This document shows positions 6,101 through 8,243 of a stretch of 8,243 nucleotides of DNA, piece by piece. A program made the translations under genes and the position numbers. Below the pieces are notes generated by a model. It was not told the DNA's origin, did no database searches, and saw only the letters and a program-made list of their open reading frames with translations. The stretch spans positions 1 to 8,243 of the forward strand of contig JAFQVE010000230.1 in assembly GCA_017408185.1 (NCBI GenBank), in the 5' to 3' direction. The DNA is from Oscillospiraceae bacterium (GTDB lineage Bacteria; Bacillota_A; Clostridia; Oscillospirales; JAAYXM01). How positions within the stretch are numbered: position 1 is the first letter of the stretch; each line of letters starts with the position of its first letter.

Positions 6101-8243
6101 AATCTCCCGTTGCATCTTTAAATGGGTATTGGTCAATCTTATCTTTTTCGATCTCCGCACCGTCAGATACCTTGTAAATCTGCTGTCTTATCTGAATTTC
6201 AGGTATCGTAAGCGCATTTTCGAGCTTAACAAAGCCTGTGTATTCATAAATCTTTCCGTTTTCAAGCTCCGTTGCATTAGAGGGAGCTGTTCCGTTTTCT
6301 ATTCTGAAAACCCTTAGGGTCTTCCCGGTTGTTGACTGCATCGTATTGTCAACAGTTGCTTTTATAACACTTGTACGGCGGTTTGTGATGTCCGAAGCTA
6401 CGTTTTTGAAATACATATATTTATAAATATCGTCATCCGTATTCTGTGCCGCAGACCAGATTGTTTCTGCTTTGCTTGCCGCACCATCAGGATTTCCCGA
6501 TATATAGACATTTCCCTCAAAATCACCGTGGCGGACGCCGGCGAGCGTGAAGAGGTTTTCGCCCACAACAGATGCGGTAAGCGTTGTGCTGACAGACACT
6601 CCGTTCAACTCTGCCGTTACGGTGATATCAGCTTTTCCCAGTTCAAGCCCGGTGAAGATTCCGTCATCTTCCTCAACAGCCGTATACTTAACAAGCTTAC
6701 CATCAACATATCTTTCGCTTTTTGCAATCTCATAGGTATATTCAATGCCGTCACCGAGCTCGTTTCCGTTTCCGTCGGTGATTTTAAGCGGCGACGGCGT
6801 ACCAAGCTCTATTCCTCCGAGCGGGAATTCAGCTTTTATCTCCGCCGGAAGCGAGGTTTGGGCAAAGCGCGAGGTGACGTTTAACTCAACCGTATCAGAA
6901 ACGGCTGCAATATCATCTTTTACTGTTACGGTTATTTTTGCTTTTCCGGGACGCTTTGCGTAGATTTCGCCGGTTTCGGGATTTACATAAGCGACGCTTT
7001 CGCCGTCTTTATCCACAGAATATGTTATTTCTGCGTGGTCAAACGCACAAGGGACTCCTTGTTCATCAAACACTTCAACCGAAGGATAGGCATATGCACC
7101 CGTTTTTATATCGTTTTCGGAAAGAGCAAGCTTTGCACTGCCAAAGCCGAACACAGGCGTAAGGCTGATTTCGGAGAGCAGAAGCCTTGCATTATCATTT
7201 TCTTCTTCTTTGCTCTTTTCATTCGGAACAAAGAGGAAAACGTATTCACCCTTTTCCAAGGTTACAAGCTCTTTTGCAAGATATGAATTTGCCGAGCAAT
7301 CATAGACTCCGAGGTAATTCTTATCGGTGATAAGGTCTTCAACATCACCGGGACCGTAAAAACTCTTGGCAGACTTTGCAAGATAAACATCCGTAACACC
7401 TTTTTTACCCGTGGTGCCTTGTATCGCAACATTGAAGCGCCCTGCATTGGGGACAAATATCCTCAACGCAAGATACGGACGAGTAGTTTCGGCATTGCCG
7501 GTAAAGCCATTGTTATAGAAGGTTTCTCCGGTGCCTGACGTGTTTCCGTTTTGAAAGTCGATGCGAGTGAATGTATCGGTGACGCGGCTGCTCGAGCGAT
7601 GAGCCTCAAGCTTAGTATAGTCGATACTCCACGGGGCGTTGTCATCCGAGAACACCATAGTTTTCTTTCCTGCTGAATTTTCGGCATTCCAGCCGATATT
7701 CCCCTCAAACGCATTACGTGAAATTTTCGATCCGTCGTAAACAGACGAATCAAGCAGTTCTTTATCAAACGCGCCGAGAGTGAGGTTGTATTTAACGACT
7801 TTTGTTTTGTCAATGGTGTAAGACGTGTAATCCTGTTCGGGTGTTTCCGGTTCATCCTCGGAAAGGCTTACAAAGGTAAAGGATGTAAGATTCAATTCAT
7901 CTATGGCTTCCTGACGGATTACAAGAACGTATTCATCCTTTGCCGGGTCAACAGCAACATTTTCAAAGGTCACCGTGTCGGCAGCAAAGGTTTTGGTGGC
8001 AAGCTTATTTCCGTCCGTCATATAAGCAGCGGCATTATCTTGTCCGCTAACATAAGGAGCAAGCCAGATGGTATAATTCTTTGTACCCTTCGCAATAGCA
8101 AACTGCAGATTATAAACAGTTTCCGTAAGCTCGCTTGTATCAAGCTTCAGTGCAAACCAACGTCCGTCAGAAAAAACAACATTTGTTTGATTTGTTTTGA
8201 AACGGAGAAATTTGTCACGTACACGCAAAAGACGCGATGTAGC
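1..8243 (-). CDS. Giant SLH-anchored, multi-domain heparinase II/III-family polysaccharide lyase (partial at both ends)
   Basis: One minus-strand frame is open across the whole window (2,747 complete codons at 3-8243, no stop), so both the start with its expected signal peptide and the stop lie outside. In protein order it carries two related beta-rich modules, seven Big_2-like Ig domains interleaved with two carbohydrate-binding-type modules, a heparinase II/III-like catalytic region, a He_PIG-like domain, a flexible linker and an SLH domain. Enzymes of this fold cleave uronic-acid-containing polysaccharides by beta-elimination, using an alpha/alpha-toroid followed by an antiparallel beta-sheet domain with a structural zinc. 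SLH domains bind the secondary cell-wall polysaccharide, so the enzyme should be displayed on the cell surface. Domain order and the HHHYD, D and SHNT residues are seen; lyase chemistry is inferred from the family; the substrate is unknown (heparan-like, alginate-like or other uronic-acid glycan). All plus-strand open frames here are shadows of this gene. Confidence 0.95.
189..425 (-). other. Low-complexity Gly/Ser/Thr-rich then acidic linker (residues 2607-2685)
   Basis: About 79 residues. The first part is Ser, Thr, Pro and Gly rich with a run of seven consecutive glycines (330-350). The second part is Asp, Glu, Thr, Lys and Ser rich. Such linkers span the cell wall between the enzyme and its SLH anchor. 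The last third differs: SLLLEEKVPSAGEADEV (residues 2665-2681) is a more hydrophobic patch encoded by the palindromic element at 199-253. Confidence 0.85.
199..253. repeat. Palindromic element, resembling a dispersed repeat of gut Clostridia, inside the coding linker
   Basis: Two adjacent inverted repeats are visible. The first, 230-249, has perfect 9-base arms (ccttctcct and aggagaagg) with only two bases between them. The second, 211-228, has GCC/GGC outer pairs, a symmetric TC/TC mismatch and GC/GC inner pairs around ctgc; as coding-strand RNA the mismatch becomes tandem G-A pairs. The layout 'ctcatccg, hairpin, ccttctcc-tcaa-ggagaagg' matches a short interspersed repeat that I recall from many gut Clostridia genomes, usually between genes. 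Here it is translated in frame as SLLLEEKVPSAGEADEV. The hairpins are seen; repeat-family membership is from memory and the edges are approximate. Confidence 0.6.
426..689 (-). other. He_PIG / cadherin-like Ig domain (residues 2519-2606)
   Basis: About 88 residues. The stretch TTLPRGMSINQKTGTITWKP matches the 'lP.Gl.ln..TGtitw.P' hallmark of putative-Ig (He_PIG) domains, followed by QVGNNHVAITADDG and a final TSTVRFTVTVYG strand. These domains are extracellular spacers related to cadherin repeats, where the 'aDdG' turn may bind calcium. It separates the enzyme from the flexible linker. Confidence 0.85.
1923..2060 (-). other. Catalytic and zinc-binding motif of the lyase (H2062, H2064, D2082, H2107)
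   Basis: HHHYD covers residues 2062-2066, SDLGYP places Asp at 2082, and SHNTV places His at 2107. By family analogy the first His of HHH (H2062) is the catalytic-site His, two residues before the zinc His (H2064), while D2082 and H2107 complete the zinc site. The spacing from zinc His to Asp is 18 residues, close to that in HepII and equal to what I recall for the PL17 alginate lyase Alg17c. Residue roles are transferred, not shown here. Confidence 0.8.
3729..3824 (-). other. Double CxxC zinc-ribbon-like segment at the start of the catalytic region
   Basis: Two CxxC pairs, CRYC (C1474, C1477) and CPDC (C1502, C1505), are 24 residues apart and sit in FYCRYCGEYIY and WKIQCPDCKRLFPSNDF. Four such cysteines in this spacing suggest a tetrahedral zinc or iron site that braces the N-terminal edge of the toroid. 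I recall this type of segment in a subset of environmental heparinase II/III-like proteins. It is distinct from the His/Asp/His zinc site in the beta-sheet domain. The metal itself is inference. Confidence 0.65.
4038..4313 (-). other. Big_2-like bacterial Ig domain 7 (residues 1311-1402)
   Basis: About 92 residues: TTVLLSADKTVMAPNGEGSQ, then ILYHSSDESVVTVDENGYIT, GQGSATLSATLTLDG and a final SGSLNVSVRHG strand. It is the last Ig domain and abuts the catalytic region with almost no linker, so it may pack on the enzyme. Confidence 0.8.
4314..4622 (-). other. Big_2-like bacterial Ig domain 6 (residues 1208-1310)
   Basis: About 103 residues. TLTSDKPSVVKVTDDGGLEA, then VGEGTARITANVTYGDYT and YVDITVTPKG give the standard Big_2 order. 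It follows the CBM6/35-like module through a short EEAPVP linker. Confidence 0.8.
4623..5108 (-). other. CBM6/35-like beta-sandwich module (residues 1046-1207)
   Basis: About 160 residues. The second half carries the pattern of CBM6/CBM35-type galactose-binding folds: ADYAGWYNITFVGAR, then NAIIYMNDEYLGE, then LNPVYLKKGLNTFTLRAG and a last strand YPVRITLDYI. The 'l..GlNtf.lr' strand that reports a spacer strand before the final 'i.ldyi' strand is typical. The module lies two Ig domains ahead of the catalytic region. Carbohydrate binding is inferred from the fold pattern; the ligand is unknown. Confidence 0.65.
5109..5393 (-). other. Big_2-like bacterial Ig domain 5 (residues 951-1045)
   Basis: About 95 residues with the turn ILTITPDGTVEGLAEGEAVV followed by VLTVDPDGANVTCEHTVKVV. 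The front half (KVDIGFTSKLTPGAKH) is less regular than in copies 3 and 4. It leads into the second carbohydrate-binding-type module. Confidence 0.7.
5394..5672 (-). other. Big_2-like bacterial Ig domain 4 (residues 858-950)
   Basis: About 93 residues beginning LEVKFESIELSADTELSTGD, the typical 'v..i.ls.....l..G.t' Big_2 entry, and continuing through SKNSNVASVSQNGVITANNP, GTAEIFVYASLG and SSVIVTVTDG. All expected strands are visible, making this a confident call. It follows copy 3 directly, so the two form a rigid pair. Confidence 0.85.
5673..5954 (-). other. Big_2-like bacterial Ig domain 3 (residues 764-857)
   Basis: About 94 residues. It has the classic Big_2 stretch VEYSTSDPVVAKVDEKGVIT followed by AVSDGDCEIYADITLGG and a final VTRRGVIPVHL strand. 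The 'S.d..VAkVd.kGvItA' signature is the clearest of the seven copies. One Cys sits in the G-strand (DGDC) with no evident partner. Confidence 0.85.
5955..6560 (-). other. CBM4/9-like galactose-binding-fold module (residues 562-763)
   Basis: About 200 residues starting near VRHGDFEGN, the 'GDFE' type opening seen in CBM4/9/22-like modules. A Trp (IWSAAQN) follows soon after, then paired strands (KTLRVFRIE, KIYEYTGFVKLE), a WTSF strand, and a closing GYDFFVSHLALREVAF strand that resembles the final 'iDdv.l.e' strand of that fold. These modules bind polysaccharide through aromatic residues in a groove; candidate aromatics (Trp, Tyr) are present, but their placement cannot be judged without a model. 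Family assignment is by pattern only. Confidence 0.55.
6561..6866 (-). other. Big_2-like bacterial Ig domain 2 (residues 460-561)
   Basis: About 102 residues. The diagnostic end reads EDDGIFTGLELGKADITVTA followed by a short hairpin and TTLTASVVG. The front half is longer than in the other copies because of an insertion around YVDGKLVKYT, so this is one of the more divergent members. It joins directly to the following CBM4/9-like module without an obvious linker. Confidence 0.65.
6867..7139 (-). other. Big_2-like bacterial Ig domain 1 (residues 369-459)
   Basis: About 91 residues with the hallmark C-terminal half of Big_2 domains: a strand with V at SVAYVNPETGEIYAKRPG, then KAKITVTVKD and a final alternating strand (TVELNV). 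The PETGEIYA turn corresponds to the DENGYITP and SQNGVITA turns of the other six copies in this protein. Big_2 domains are usually rigid spacers or adhesion modules of surface proteins; spacer function is the inference here. Confidence 0.75.
7149..7829 (-). other. Beta-rich module B (residues 139-365), divergent copy of module A
   Basis: About 227 residues. The core strands read RPYLALRIFVPNAGRFNVAI, then YLGVYDCS, GEYVFLFVPN and LLLSEISLTPVF, the look of a jelly-roll or galactose-binding-like sandwich that ends with a final strand containing a buried Leu/Ile run. The N-terminal part (WNAENSAGKKTMVFSDDNAP region) has no close partner in the cut-off copy. It sits directly before the first Ig-like domain. 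A glycan-binding role is plausible because such modules flank the catalytic domain in surface lyases, but no binding residues can be identified here. Confidence 0.5.
7863..8243 (-). other. N-terminal beta-rich module A (partial, residues 1-127)
   Basis: This is the right-hand edge of the window, so the module is cut at its N-terminal side. It is rich in alternating hydrophobic strands (GRWFALKLDT, YTIWLAPYV, EYVLVIRQE, LTSFTFVSL) and ends at an acidic Glu/Asp/Pro linker. It has no motif I can tie to a named family. Its strand pattern matches the next module, suggesting a tandem duplication. A carbohydrate-binding or structural beta-sandwich role is inference from position only. Confidence 0.5.

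Noticed and set aside
4036..6540. Shared ccgtggcggacg at 4038-4049 and 6529-6540, both encoding VRHG near a domain border
   Set aside because: A 12-base match is expected by chance once or twice within a window of this size, and the flanking sequences do not match.

Overview
The whole 8,243-base window is the inside of one very large gene on the minus strand. One reading frame (codons at 3..5, 6..8 and so on to 8241..8243, read right to left) has no stop codon, giving 2,747 consecutive codons. I checked it line by line. Neither the start nor the stop is in the window, so the real protein is longer than 2,747 residues. There is no intergenic space and no second gene, RNA gene, promoter or transcription terminator that I can support. 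Residue numbers below count from the first complete codon at the right-hand edge (8243), not from the true start.

The protein looks like a secreted, cell-wall-anchored polysaccharide lyase. In protein order (right to left on the map) it has: two divergent copies of an unnamed beta-rich module; two Big_2-like immunoglobulin domains; a CBM4/9-like galactose-binding-fold module; three more Big_2-like domains; a second, CBM6/35-like module; two more Big_2-like domains; a heparinase II/III-type catalytic region of about 1,100 residues; a He_PIG/cadherin-like domain; a low-complexity Gly/Ser/Thr then acidic linker; and an S-layer homology (SLH) domain with the first residues of a second one. The likely arrangement is that the C-terminus grips the cell wall, the linker and Ig domains hold the enzyme away from the surface, and the beta-sandwich modules bind carbohydrate near the active site.

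The catalytic assignment rests on several landmarks in the right order: a double CxxC zinc-ribbon-like segment, the toroid signatures, a candidate catalytic Tyr, a HHHYD motif, and a downstream Asp and SHNT His that match the zinc site of HepII and PL17 lyases. The substrate cannot be read from the sequence.

The SLH domain, Big_2 arrays, moderate GC and linker style suggest an uncultured member of the Clostridia (Bacillota), probably from a gut or rumen-like habitat. This is supported by a palindromic element at 199-253 that resembles a dispersed repeat I recall from genomes of gut Clostridia. Here the element lies in frame inside the coding sequence, in the linker just before the SLH domain, and is translated. 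I consider it the most unusual thing in the window.
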